A stretch of 34,278 bases of DNA, from assembly GCA_015654595.1 (NCBI GenBank), contig JAATGQ010000157.1, positions 1 to 34,278 of the forward strand, read 5' to 3'. This DNA is from Chitinophagales bacterium. Its GTDB lineage: Bacteria > Bacteroidota > Bacteroidia > Chitinophagales > Chitinophagaceae. Under the pieces are notes generated by a model, which was given only the letters and a program-made list of their open reading frames with translations, was not told the origin of the DNA and ran no database searches. Below, piece by piece: positions 18,720-29,100 of this stretch. The first letter of the stretch is position 1. Each line of letters opens with the position of its first letter. Both the position numbers and the translations under genes were made by a program.

Positions 18720-19382
18720 ATGAAATGCTTGCTTGCTCTGGGTATTGCTCTGCTTACTTTTTCATCTTCGCGCGCTGGCGTCGGAGACTCTACCTACGAC
18801 CGTGTCATCACGGAAAGAGCCGGCAGGATCGTTATCTCCCTGGGCTTACCTGATTCTACTTCTTTTTATCGAGTGCGGACGCTGATCGCGGATCAATATC
18901 GTGCGTTGAACGTTGTTTATACAGAACGTGACAGTGCGATGAAGCTGCTGAAGGCGGAAAACAAGCTAACCGATTCCGCAAAGAAAAACATCGAACTAGG
19001 TGTAGACACAAGAGTGTCTGGCTTACACACCGCTTATCTTACAAAATTATCAAAAGTCCTTTCGCCGGAGCAGGTGGATAAGGTCAAGGATGGCATGACC
19101 TACAGCGTGCTGGAAGTGACTTATAAGGCTTACCAGGACGAGTTGCCAGGTCTTACCGAAGAACAAAAGAAATACATTATGGCAGCGCTTGTCGAAGCGC
19201 GGGAGCATGCCATGGACGCCGAATCCTCAAAGAAGAAACACGACTGGTTTGGAAAGTACAAAGGTCGTATCAACAACTATCTCTCCACACAGGGCTACGA
19301 TATGAAAAAGGCCGGAGAGGAATGGCAGAAAAGACGGCAGGCGGCAGCGGGCGGCGCTGACCAGTCGGGAGACAAACAATAG
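18720..19382 (+). CDS. DUF3826-family exported protein
   Basis: This 220-residue exported, mainly alpha-helical and highly charged protein matches the pattern of the DUF3826 family, which is found in pectin-related loci of Bacteroidota and has no established function. The signal peptide from ATG 18720 is MKCLLALGIALL followed by a small-residue cleavage region (SSSRAG). The mature part has long amphipathic helices: YRALNVVYTERDSAMKLLKA, LSPEQVDKVKDGMTYSVLEV, LTEEQKKYIMAALVEAREHA and a Lys-rich WFGKYKGRINNYLSTQGYD near the end. The C-terminus is Ala/Gly/Gln-rich and probably disordered. An upstream in-frame ATG at 18693 would add nine residues, but it lies almost on the predicted transcription start, so 18720 is preferred. 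No cysteine or metal site marks it as an enzyme, and a binding or periplasmic accessory role is only a guess. Promoter-like motifs flank it on both sides. Confidence 0.85.
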   Translation: MKCLLALGIALLTFSSSRAGVGDSTYDRVITERAGRIVISLGLPDSTSFYRVRTLIADQYRALNVVYTERDSAMKLLKAENKLTDSAKKNIELGVDTRVSGLHTAYLTKLSKVLSPEQVDKVKDGMTYSVLEVTYKAYQDELPGLTEEQKKYIMAALVEAREHAMDAESSKKKHDWFGKYKGRINNYLSTQGYDMKKAGEEWQKRRQAAAGGADQSGDKQ

Positions 19383-19390
19383 TTGCGGCG

Positions 19391-19420
19391 TTGTTTTTAC
19401 TTGTGTATTCTCTATTTTTA
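19391..19420 (+). promoter_or_regulatory. Putative promoter for the second SusC-led operon
   Basis: TTG (19391-19393), 19 bases, then TATTTTTA (19413-19420) fits the Bacteroidota TTTG-N19-21-TAnnTTTG pattern with a final-base mismatch in the -7 element. It sits in the 81-base gap after the DUF3826 stop and would give a leader of about 35-40 bases before ATG 19464. A six-codon reading frame (ATG 19430 to TAA 19450) inside the leader is probably chance. Confidence 0.45.
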
Positions 19421-19463
19421 ACCATCATAATGATTGCGTTTTTCTCCTAAAACTAAATGCCAT

Positions 19464-22400
19464 ATGACATTGCAACGATTGGCGAGATACTCCCTCGCAC
19501 TGCTGCTATTGTTCTTCCAAATCACCTTCCTTTATGCTCAACAAAGGAAGTCGGTATCCGGAAATGTGTTCCACCAGGATACCCATGAGCCCCTGCCGGC
19601 GACGACGGTAACGCTGAAGGGGACATCCAAAACAGTGCTCACTGATTCAAAAGGTTACTTTTCCATTGCTGTTCCAGACAGTATCAGCGACCCTGTGCTG
19701 ACTTTTTCGCATGTTGGCTTTGCCAGTCATGAGCTGCGCGTCGGCACGACGAATACCGGATTGCTTACCGTAAACATGGCGGTCAACAACAAACAGATGG
19801 ATGATGTGATCGTTGTAGGGTATGGTACCCAAAAGCGGTCAAATGTGTTGGGTTCGGTTGCTGTAGTACAAGGAAAAGCTTTGGAAGATATTCCTGCCAT
19901 CAATATGTCGACCTCGCTGATCAATACAGTGCCCGGTGTAGGAGTTAGCCAGTCTTCCGGTAAGCCTGGGTCTACGACGACGATCACGATCCGCAATGCA
20001 ACGACGCTGGCAACAGGCGGAAGCACCTCGCCGTTGTATGTTATCGACGGATTAGTGCCGATTGTAACAAATGGTTTTGGAGTGGACCCTTCGGGCAAGC
20101 AGGCTTTTGATCTCCTGGATCCTTCTGAGATCGAGAGCATCACCTTTCTGAAAGATGCATCCGCCAGCATATATGGAGCAAGAGGCGCCAATGGCGTTAT
20201 TTTGGTAACGACTAAACGCGGACGAGTAGGTAAGCCGAAAGTCGGCTATTCCGGGTCTTATATCTATGAGAATGCGTCTAAGGTTCCAAAGATGATCGAT
20301 GCTTACAATCAAGTTTTGTTACTTAATAACTGGGAGCAAAATTATGCACCCAACAATGTCATTGCCACAGACGTCTATACACCAACGGAGCTGGCTTATG
20401 TAAAGTCGCATAATTCAACCAATTCCTGGTTCAACCGAAGCTGGTCGCCTGGCTATGCGACTCGTCATAATGTAAATGTCAGCGGTGGTTCAGACAGGAT
20501 AACGATGTTTGCCGGAGCAAACTATTATAATGAGATCGGGAACCTGCCAAATGATACCCACAAAAAATATGGCATACAGATAGGATCGAATGCTAAGGTG
20601 ACAGATGACCTGACGGTCGACTTTACCATGAGTTATGATGTAGGCTATAACAATCAGCCAGTGCCCAAGGGGATTACTACTACTGATCAGGCCGACCAGG
20701 AAAATGGTTACGTAGGCAGCCTGCTGACTACACCAGGTTTTGTGCCGGAGACGATTGGAGGATTACCCGTCTATTATTCGCCTACCAAGTTCAATCCGAT
20801 TGCTTTCCAGAACTCCGGCTCCTACGAAAAAGATAATACGGAGACTTTTGCGATCAATCTGGCAGTGAATTATAAAGTGCCTTTTATAAAGGGATTGTCT
20901 GTCCGTGGTCAATATGGCCGCAATACTTATAACGATTTATCGAAACAATGGTTTGTTCCTTATAATGCTTATAACTTCTATTCGCCCGGTGCGCACCTGA
21001 ATAAGTCAGCAGGAAGCGCTGGGGTGCCTACCTCTACACAGAACGTCATCTTTACTGATTCTGTGACGAGCACGACGCATGTCACGAACAGCGATCAGCT
21101 GGCAGAGAACTATATGAATTCCAAGAACTGGCAGGCGACGGAAGGAATACAATATGCCAATGTTTTTGGAAAACATAGCATTGATCTTTCTCTCTTTGCC
21201 GAGCAGGAACAGACCCTGGGAACTTACCTGATCACTTACCGTCAGACTCAGGTTATTCCGGGAATCGACCAATATTATGCCTATTCCAATACCACCAGCA
21301 ACTGGTACGATAATACAGATAATACATCGACGGGAAGAGCCAGCTACCTGGGGCGGTTATCTTATAACTATGACAACCGGTATATGATGCAGGCCGTCTT
21401 CCGCGATGACGCGTCGCCGAACTTTCCTGTCGAACATCAATGGGGTTTTTTCCCATCGGTGTCTGTGGGTTGGTTGGCTTCGAATGAATCCTGGTGGCAG
21501 GATCATTTCAGCGGGATCAACGACTTCAAGGTCCGCCTGAATGTCGGTTTAACAGGTAATGACAATACCTCCGCCTTTACCTGGTCGCGTGTGTATACTT
21601 CCTCTCAGCCGGCAGGTTATTTGTTTGGATCTACGGGGCAGTACGGAGCGAACGGTTTAGGAACGAGTACGGTACCAAATCCTTTAATTACATGGGAGCG
21701 TTCCCTGATAAAGGATCTGGGTTTTGACGGAACGTTCGGACAGCGCAAATTTCATTTTACGGTTGATCTTTGGTACAGGCACCAGTATGACATGCTGGAT
21801 CCCCCCACAACTTCAGTCCCCAATACCGTTGGAGCGACATTTGCCAACCAGAACTATGGTATTGAAAATGCCTGGGGCGATGAATTTCAATTTGGCTATA
21901 ATGCCCATATCAACAAAGACTGGAGCGTATTCGGAACGGTCAACTTTGGATTTTCCATCGCCGGTAATAATAAGATTATCAGGCAGTATTATAACTCCGG
22001 AACGGATACAGGCTATAAGTATCCTATCGGTAAGTCGACCGATCTTGGTATTACTGGCTATAAGTCGCTGGGGATTGTCCGGACACAGGACCAGGTCAAT
22101 GCCTGGTATGCCAAGCATCCGGGCTGGAAGATCAACGGCGACTCTCTTCGTGTAGGAGACCTTAATTACCAGGATGTCAATGGTGACGGGGTTATTGATG
22201 GAAATGACGTAACGCAGATCGCCAGACATACAAACGCCATTTTTAACATTGGTTATATTCTGGGAGCGCAATGGAAGTCTTTCAGGATATCGACTAATAT
22301 TGCGATGGCAGTAGGAGGAAAGAGGGTCTGGAGCAAGGTGGATGTATCGCCGCCAACAAAGGACCTGGCCGGCTTGGCTATGTGGAAGAACTCGTATACG

Positions 22401-22694
22401 GCAGCTAATCCGAATGCACCGTTACCGGCCATTTATGCGCCGTTTGCCAACCAGGCATCGACATTCTGGTTACGGAGCAGCACTTATCTTTATGTCAACA
22501 ACCTACAGCTTTCCTATTCACTGCCCTCGGCATTCTTAAGCAGGTACAAGATCCCTGACGCCCGGCTTTACCTGACAGGGATGAATCTATGGAGCATCAT
22601 CAATCCTACTCCTTACAGGGATCCGCGGTCTTCGGAAATAACAGATTATCCCATTATGCGGACCTGGACATTTGGATTGAACGTGAATTTGTAA
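19464..22694 (+). CDS. SusC-type TonB-dependent outer-membrane receptor (complete)
   Basis: This 1076-residue SusC/RagA-family receptor would import pectic oligosaccharides with TonB energy. ATG 19464 gives a clean signal peptide (MTLQRLARYSLALLLLFFQ, ending YAQ); the in-frame TTG at 19434 would add ten polar residues and is rejected. Domains in order are a carboxypeptidase-D regulatory-like beta-sandwich (~25-110; VSGNVFHQDTHEPLPATTVTLKG), a TonB-linked segment with the SusC signature VIVVGYGTQKR (~115-130), a plug with LYVIDG and the motif SIYGARGANGVILVTTK (~225-250), and a 22-strand-type barrel to the C-terminus. An Asp-rich loop (DVNGDGVIDGND) lies near 22177-22208, and the protein ends LNVNL. 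It differs clearly in sequence from the partial SusC at the start of the window, so the two pairs are not a recent duplication. A putative promoter lies just upstream and the paired SusD follows after 19 bases. Confidence 0.95.
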   Translation: MTLQRLARYSLALLLLFFQITFLYAQQRKSVSGNVFHQDTHEPLPATTVTLKGTSKTVLTDSKGYFSIAVPDSISDPVLTFSHVGFASHELRVGTTNTGLLTVNMAVNNKQMDDVIVVGYGTQKRSNVLGSVAVVQGKALEDIPAINMSTSLINTVPGVGVSQSSGKPGSTTTITIRNATTLATGGSTSPLYVIDGLVPIVTNGFGVDPSGKQAFDLLDPSEIESITFLKDASASIYGARGANGVILVTTKRGRVGKPKVGYSGSYIYENASKVPKMIDAYNQVLLLNNWEQNYAPNNVIATDVYTPTELAYVKSHNSTNSWFNRSWSPGYATRHNVNVSGGSDRITMFAGANYYNEIGNLPNDTHKKYGIQIGSNAKVTDDLTVDFTMSYDVGYNNQPVPKGITTTDQADQENGYVGSLLTTPGFVPETIGGLPVYYSPTKFNPIAFQNSGSYEKDNTETFAINLAVNYKVPFIKGLSVRGQYGRNTYNDLSKQWFVPYNAYNFYSPGAHLNKSAGSAGVPTSTQNVIFTDSVTSTTHVTNSDQLAENYMNSKNWQATEGIQYANVFGKHSIDLSLFAEQEQTLGTYLITYRQTQVIPGIDQYYAYSNTTSNWYDNTDNTSTGRASYLGRLSYNYDNRYMMQAVFRDDASPNFPVEHQWGFFPSVSVGWLASNESWWQDHFSGINDFKVRLNVGLTGNDNTSAFTWSRVYTSSQPAGYLFGSTGQYGANGLGTSTVPNPLITWERSLIKDLGFDGTFGQRKFHFTVDLWYRHQYDMLDPPTTSVPNTVGATFANQNYGIENAWGDEFQFGYNAHINKDWSVFGTVNFGFSIAGNNKIIRQYYNSGTDTGYKYPIGKSTDLGITGYKSLGIVRTQDQVNAWYAKHPGWKINGDSLRVGDLNYQDVNGDGVIDGNDVTQIARHTNAIFNIGYILGAQWKSFRISTNIAMAVGGKRVWSKVDVSPPTKDLAGLAMWKNSYTAANPNAPLPAIYAPFANQASTFWLRSSTYLYVNNLQLSYSLPSAFLSRYKIPDARLYLTGMNLWSIINPTPYRDPRSSEITDYPIMRTWTFGLNVNL

Positions 22695-22713
22695 TCTTTT
22701 AAAAAGGAAAAAA

Positions 22714-24513
22714 ATGAAAAAGTTATCTCTATATATAGTTTTAGGGTTGTTAATTACAGCCGGTAACTCCTGCACAAAAGGGATTCTTAAAAAGGTGGAC
22801 GTAGATGGATTATCCGATCCGCAGGTCTGGGGTGATTCTGCCAATGCGGTATACTATCTTAACAGCTTGTATAACCTGGTTATACCCGTTTGGCCCTGTA
22901 ACGAGTCTTCTACCACTTATCCCAATTCGACTCATAATACGACCGATTAATCCAATGGCGGAACGGCTGCTATTTTACAGGGTACGCTGACCAATGACGC
23001 CATTACCGATTTTTATACTTCTAATTCGACCGGTTTCTGGGCTTATATGAGAAAGGTCAATACCCTGTTTGAAAACATCGATGCGTATGGGCTGACTCCT
23101 TCTGTGACGGCCCCGATAAAGGCACAGGCTTCTTTCTTAAGGGCCTATATGTATTTCGACCTGATAAAATTATACGGCGGAGTTCCCTATATTACCAACG
23201 TTCAGTATCTGACGGATTCTTTGAATGTACCGCGGAATGCCACTTCTGCCTGTGTCGACAGCCTGGTTAAAGATCTTAATTATGCAGTAGCCAATCTGCC
23301 TGCCACCTGGACAGGGACCGAATTTGGCCGGATTACGCGGGGTGCAGCGCTTGCTCTTAAAGCGCGGGTATTGCTGACATGGGCCAGCCCGCAGTTTAAT
23401 ACTAATAATGATGCGAGCCGCTGGCAGACAGCGTACACTGCAGCGAAAAATGCATATGATACTTGCCAGATGGACGGATATGCCTTGTATTCCAACTTCT
23501 CCAGAATCTTCCTCGACGCAGGTGTCGCAACAAATCACGAGCCTTTGATATGGAGGGCATTCAATGGGTCGAGCAACTCGGGTCAGTATGAGGGATACGA
23601 TGCGGTGACGCGTCCTTATTCCCAGTCCGCGGGCAGCGGCGGTTCGACAAATAACCCTACCTGGGGCCTTGTAAGCGCTTTCCCTATGGCGGATGGCACG
23701 CCGGTCACCAGCTCTGCCTCTTATGATTCCATTTATTACTGGAAAAACCGCGACCCTCGTTTTTATGCCACTATTGTGTACAACGGTGCTGTCTATGGGT
23801 TGGGCGGCATAGGAGGTCGTAAACAATGGACTTACAACGGCATTACGGTCGATAAGAGCAAGCAGTCCACTACAGGTTTTTATTGCAGGAAAAACATAGA
23901 TACGACAATTACCGCAGCCAATACTACTTATGGTAAAACATTTTGGGTGGAGATGCGCTTTGCGGAAGTGATGCTGATCCTGGCCGAAACAGCAAATATG
24001 ACGGGCGACCAGGCTACGGCTTATACTATGCTGGAACAGATCCGCAAAAGGGCCGGGATCACGGCTAATGGCGATGGGCTGTATGGTTTACAGGCCGGTA
24101 TGAGCCAGTCAGAAATGGAGACGGCAATTTTGAATGAGCGCGAGATCGAGTTTGCTTTTGAAGGCAAACGGTATGATGATCTGAGAAGAACAAGAACGTT
24201 TGACCAATTAAACGGCACATATCGCCAGCAGATGTATATTTCTATTAAGTCGCCCTATACAGTCAGCGGACTGGAAGGAACCAATTCTACTGGCGGGAAT
24301 GCGTTTGATACGATCAATGTCAATGGTTCGGATTATACAAAATATTTTAACCATACGATCATTCCCATTTCCGGAGAAAAGCCGATCAACTTCCTGACGA
24401 CGTATTACGCATACGGTATCCCTTCCAGCAATATTTCAAAGGATCCTAATATGCAACAGACGATTGGCTGGTTGTTCGGATCAGTATCCGGTACTTTTGA
24501 TCCAACTAAATGA
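22714..24513 (+). pseudogene. SusD/RagB-family lipoprotein interrupted by in-frame TAA
   Basis: One frame runs from ATG 22714 to TGA 24513, about 599 residues, matching the 597 residues of the first SusD. It is broken only by TAA at 22948-22950 (codon 79). Upstream are a lipoprotein signal (GNSC, Cys20) and the SusD N-terminal start (DPQVWGDSANAVYYLNSLY). Downstream the same frame continues with SNGGTAAILQGTLTND, then IKAQASFLRAYMYFDLIKLYGGVPY, ITRGAALALKARVLL, MRFAEVMLILAETANM and ILNEREIEFAFEGKRYDDLRRTR, all normal SusD landmarks. No frameshift or deletion is seen. The first piece encodes 78 residues. The second could restart only at an internal ATG such as 23047, without a signal peptide or lipid anchor. 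The gene should therefore be non-functional unless the stop is suppressed or a sequence error. It sits 19 bases after SusC, with an AAGGA-containing A-rich stretch before the start. Confidence 0.9.
22948..22950 (+). other. In-frame TAA that splits the second SusD gene
   Basis: The reading frame around it is ACG ACC GAT TAA TCC AAT GGC. Flanking codons in the same frame encode normal SusD sequence for 78 residues before and about 520 after. TAA is one base from CAA, GAA or AAA. TAA is used as an ordinary stop by several genes in the window, so genome-wide reassignment is unlikely. Confidence 0.92.
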
Positions 24514-24535
24514 TCCTTTATAAAACACGTATAGA

Positions 24536-26176
24536 ATGAAGAACAGACTTTTCTTGTTGATGTCGATGGCTGTCGGTCTGGGTTACTCCGGACAGGTCAA
24601 GGCACAGTACCCTGATGTTCCCGATTCCGTCAAGGCCAGGGCAGAGGCTTTATTAAAAGAAACATTCCGGCGGAGCGATTCCTCCTGGAAGGTAGCCTTT
24701 CCGATCGTAGATAACGACGCGCGGCATGGCAAGCCCTATATTCCCTGGGCTTCCCGTCCAACCGATCTGCCGCAGTCTTCGCTGAAAGCTTTCCCCGGCG
24801 CTGAGGGCGGCGGTATGTACAGCTTTGGCGGTCATGGCGGAAAGGTATTAGTAGTCACCAGTCTCGAAGACACCGGTCCCGGCACGCTGCGTTGGGCCTG
24901 TGAACAGGGCGGCGCGCGTATCATCGTTTTCAATGTTGCAGGGATTATCCGGCTGACTTCTCCTATCATCGTCAGGGCGCCTTATGTGACGATCGAAGGG
25001 CAGTCTGCTCCCGGTGACGGTATTTGTATCGCAGGCGAATCCTTCTGGGTCAACACCCATGACGTGATCATCCGCTATATGCGTTTCCGCCGCGGGATCA
25101 CGGATGTCGGCCGTCGGGATGATGCATTGGGCGGAAACCCCGTAGGCAACATCATCATCGATCATACATCTACCGGCTGGGGACTGGACGAAAACTTCTC
25201 TATGTATCGCCACATGTATGACCCGATGGACGGTTCCAAGGAAGAAAAACATGGAACGGTAAACATTACGATCCAGAATTGTATCTCTGCTGAATCGCTG
25301 GATACCTGGAATCACGCCTTTGGTACTACGATGGGCGGCGAGAATTGTATGCTGGTCCGCAACCTCTGGGCGGATAATACCGGCCGTAATCCTTCGATCG
25401 GCTGGAATGGTATCTTCAACTTCGTGAACAATGTGGTGTTCAACTGGCATCATCGTTCGATGGATGGCGGCGATTACACCAGTCTGTTCAATATCATCAA
25501 TAACTATTTCAAACCAGGTCCCGTTACGCCAAAGAACGAAGCCGTCGGTCATCGGATCATCAAGCCCGAGTCTGGCCGCAGCAAGCTGAAGGATAAATAT
25601 TTTGGACGCGCGTATGTCAACGGCAATATCATGGAAGGTTATCCTGAAATTACAAAGGACAACTGGGCTGGCGGCGTACAGGTCGAAGAGTTACCCGATG
25701 CTGGTCCTTACAAGGATTACATGAAGGTTGATAAGCCTTTCCCTATGGCTCCTGTAAAGATCCTGCCTACAATGGAAGCTTACAACTTTGTATTGACGAA
25801 TGTAGGCGCTACCTTGCCGCATCGGGATCCTGTCGATACGCGGGTGATCGAGCAGGTACGTACGGGAAAGATAGTTTACAAGGAAGTTAATACCGATACT
25901 TTGCCCCAGTTCAAGCATCGTAAATTGCCAAAGGATTCCTATAAAGAGGGGATCGTTACAGAGGTGTATGAAGTAGGCGGTTATCCAGAGTATAAGGGCA
26001 AGCCTTATAAGGATAGCGACAATGATGGATTGCCGGATGACTATGAGATCAAACATGGTTTGAATCCAAAGGATCCGACCGATTCTGCTAAACCTGCGGT
26101 CAATGGCGGCGGTTATTCCAACATCGAGGTTTGGTTGAACAACCTGGCTCTCAAAGGCGAAAAGCCCGTTAAATAA
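24536..26176 (+). CDS. PL1-family pectate lyase, exported
   Basis: This 546-residue exported beta-helix enzyme would cut de-esterified homogalacturonan by calcium-dependent beta-elimination. The signal peptide is MKNRLFLLMSMAVGLGYSGQ, ending VKAQ. From residue ~83 the PL1 fold shows AFPGAEGGGMYSFGGHGGKV, then GTLRWACEQ, IVFNVAGIIRL and YVTIEGQSAPG, all strongly typical of Bacteroidota PL1 proteins. Ligand and catalytic regions include IIIDHTSTGWGLDE (Asp209, His210) and NTGRNPSIG, where Arg284 is the candidate catalytic arginine. The C-terminal part has a thrombospondin-type-3-like calcium loop, DSDNDGLPDDYE (residues 493-504), then NIEVWLNNLA, a common ending in this group. Length and motifs are intact. 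It starts 22 bases after the broken SusD and ends 9 bases before the next gene, so it is probably co-transcribed with both. Confidence 0.94.
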   Translation: MKNRLFLLMSMAVGLGYSGQVKAQYPDVPDSVKARAEALLKETFRRSDSSWKVAFPIVDNDARHGKPYIPWASRPTDLPQSSLKAFPGAEGGGMYSFGGHGGKVLVVTSLEDTGPGTLRWACEQGGARIIVFNVAGIIRLTSPIIVRAPYVTIEGQSAPGDGICIAGESFWVNTHDVIIRYMRFRRGITDVGRRDDALGGNPVGNIIIDHTSTGWGLDENFSMYRHMYDPMDGSKEEKHGTVNITIQNCISAESLDTWNHAFGTTMGGENCMLVRNLWADNTGRNPSIGWNGIFNFVNNVVFNWHHRSMDGGDYTSLFNIINNYFKPGPVTPKNEAVGHRIIKPESGRSKLKDKYFGRAYVNGNIMEGYPEITKDNWAGGVQVEELPDAGPYKDYMKVDKPFPMAPVKILPTMEAYNFVLTNVGATLPHRDPVDTRVIEQVRTGKIVYKEVNTDTLPQFKHRKLPKDSYKEGIVTEVYEVGGYPEYKGKPYKDSDNDGLPDDYEIKHGLNPKDPTDSAKPAVNGGGYSNIEVWLNNLALKGEKPVK

Positions 26177-26185
26177 AAGGTACTC

Positions 26186-29100
26186 ATGCATTCACGTGTA
26201 TTGTTGCTGTGGGCAGTTTGTTTAGGCCCGCTTGCGTTATCGGCCCAAAAGAAGACAAAGGCGTCAGAGCCTCCTCCGCCGGTTGCGGCGAAAGGCGGTA
26301 AGCTGACCTATGCTCCGGATGAAAGGGGCGATCGTATTCCCGATTTTTCTTACAGTGGATATAAAGGCGGATCTGTGCCTATTCCGGATGTTGCTGTTCG
26401 CGTCACCGTTCCTCACCAGGACGGTGACGCGACTTTTCGGATACAGGCTGCGCTGGATTATGTCGCCTCGCTGCCTGCAGATGCTTCTGGTATCCGCGGC
26501 GCGGTGTTGCTGGAAAAAGGCGTGTATGCGGTAAATGGAAGTCTGTTGCTTCGTCATTCGGGTGTGATCCTGAGAGGCAGCGGGATGGGGGCCGACGGAA
26601 CAGTATTGCTGGCGACGGGTGAAGACCGTCGGACGTTGATCCGTATTCTGGGTGTCAACGATCGGGTGGTTGATAAGGAAACGGCCATTGCCGATGCGTA
26701 TGTGCCGGTTGGAGCGATGCATATACATGTTGCAGGCGGCGGTTTTAAGGTTGGGGATCACATATTGGTACACCGGCCATCTACGGCAGAGTGGATCAAA
26801 TTATTGGGGATGGAGACTTTTGGCGGCGGCGTTTCGGCGTTGGGCTGGAAGCCGGGACAGCGTGATCTGCGTTGGGATAGGATAGTGACGGCTGTTGCCG
26901 GGGATGAGTTGACCTTAGACGCGCCATTGACGACATCCTTGGATACCGCTTATGGCGGCGGGTTGGTTGCAAAATACCGGTGGGCTGGCCGGATAGAGGA
27001 AGTGGGTGTAGAGAATTTGCGCTGCAAATCCGTGTATGATCTTTCCAATCCAAAGGATGAGGCGCATAGCTGGATGGCGATCACGATGGAGAATGTAACG
27101 GACGCATGGGTACGCCAGGTGGTTGTCGAACATTTTGCCGGCAGTGCGGTTCTCGTATTGGAGACGGGTAACCGCATCACGGTCGAGGACGCCAAGTATC
27201 TGGCTCCTGTATCGGAGATTGGCGGGCAACGTCGCAATGCGTTTTATACCGCTGGGGGGCAGACCCTTTTTCAGCGCTTGTATTCCGAAAGGGCTTTTCA
27301 TGATTTCTCGGTGGGCTATTGTGCTCCGGGACCGAATGCGTTTGTACAGTGTCAGTCCTATTATTCCTATAGTCTTAGCGGCGCGGTCGACAGCTGGGCG
27401 TCGGGTATTCTTTTCGATGTGGTGAATATCGACGGGCAGGTGTTGAGTTATGCTAACAGGGAGCAGGATGCACAAGGCGCGGGCTGGTGCGGCGCCAACA
27501 GCGTTTTCTGGAATTGTACTGCCGCAAGGATCAATTGTTATCGTCCGCCAGGAGCGGAGAACTGGGCGTTTGGCTCCTGGGCGCAGTTTGGCGGAGACGG
27601 CTATTGGGCAGAGTCCAATGAGACGATCCAGCCTCGTAGTTTTTATTATACACAATTGGCTGAACGTGTCGGCGCAGAGGCGGCGGCGCGTGGTCAGATA
27701 TTGCCGATGGAGTCCGAGGCTTCGAGCAGTCCAACGGTAGAACAGGCGCAAGCCTTGATTGCGCAGTCGCATCAGCCAAGGGTTTCGATGTCGGAATGGA
27801 TCGATCAGTCAGCCGTTAGGCATCCTATACCGACGAGCGTTGGGACGGCCCCTTCGATCGACCGGGTCGGCGTTAGCACTCCAAAAGCAGTAGTTAAAGC
27901 GCCGGCCATGGCGGTAGAAAATGGCTGGCTCGTTCGCGGACATCAGGTGTTGTCCGGGGCACGTCATTATGAACCCTGGTGGATGGGCTCCGTCAGACCT
28001 TATGGTGTGGCCGAAGCAAAACCGGCGGTGACACGTTATGTGCCGGGACGGGTAGGGCTTGGGCTGACGGATGACCTGGATTCCCTTACGGAGCAGATGA
28101 AAAGACGTGGGGCTGTGGCGCTTGATCATAACTATGGACTGTGGTATGATCGTCGTCGTGATGATCACGAACGGATACGACGTCTGGATGGCGATGTCTG
28201 GCCCCCTTTCTACGAGCTGCCTTTTAAGCGGAGCGGCAAGGACACTGCCTGGGATGGACTTAGCAAATACGATCTGACGAAATATAACCCTTACTACTGG
28301 AAAAGGCTGAGGCAGTTTGCCGATCTTGCAGACAGTAAGGGTCTGGTGTTGATCCATCAGAATTATTTCCAGCATAATATTATCGAAGCCGGCGCCCACT
28401 ACGCCGATTTCCCCTGGCGTCCGGCGAACAATATCAATCATACCGGTTTCCCCGAGCCACCGCCCTATGCAGGAGACAAGCGGATCTTTATGGCGGATCA
28501 GTTCTATGATACAAGCCATCCCGTACGGCATGATCTGCATCGCGCTTTTATCCGGCAGTGCCTGGATAACTTTTCACAGAACACAGGCGTCATTCAGCTG
28601 ATCGGCGCCGAGTTTACAGGGCCGTTGCATTTTGTACAGTTTTGGATCGACAATATCCATCAGTGGGAATTAGAGAAGGGACGCAAGGAAGTGATCGGAT
28701 TGAGCGTAACAAAGGATGTACAGGATGCGATCCTGAATGACCCGTCTCGCGCGGCTGTGGTGGATGTGATCGATATCCGCTACTGGTACTATCAGCAGGA
28801 TGGCAAGGCGTATGCGCCAAAGGGCGGGTTGAGTCTTGCCCCGAGGCAGCACGAACGGCTGTTGAAGCCAAAGCGGCCTTCTTTCGAACAGGTATACCGG
28901 GCGGTGAGCGAATATAGAGTAAAGTATCCCGAAAAGGCGGTGATCTATTCTGCCGAGGGCTGTGATAATTTCGGATGGGCGGTATTCATGGGCGGCGGTT
29001 CGCTGGCTAATATCCCCGATGTGAAGGAGCCCGGTTTTCTGGCTGCGGCGGCTGGGATGAAGCCGTATGCAGAACCTATTGCAAAGGGGACTTATGTATT

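Noticed and set aside
19430..19450. Six-codon leader reading frame before the second SusC
   Set aside because: It is too short to support and has no codon or structural feature suggesting attenuation.
19434..19463. Upstream TTG start for the second SusC
   Set aside because: ATG 19464 gives a better signal peptide, and the extra ten residues are polar.
16252..22950. Alternative genetic code or selenocysteine/pyrrolysine insertion to explain the internal stops
   Set aside because: TAA, TAG and TGA all end other genes here, the two internal stops differ (TGA and TAA), they are not at catalytic residues, and no hairpin was seen downstream.
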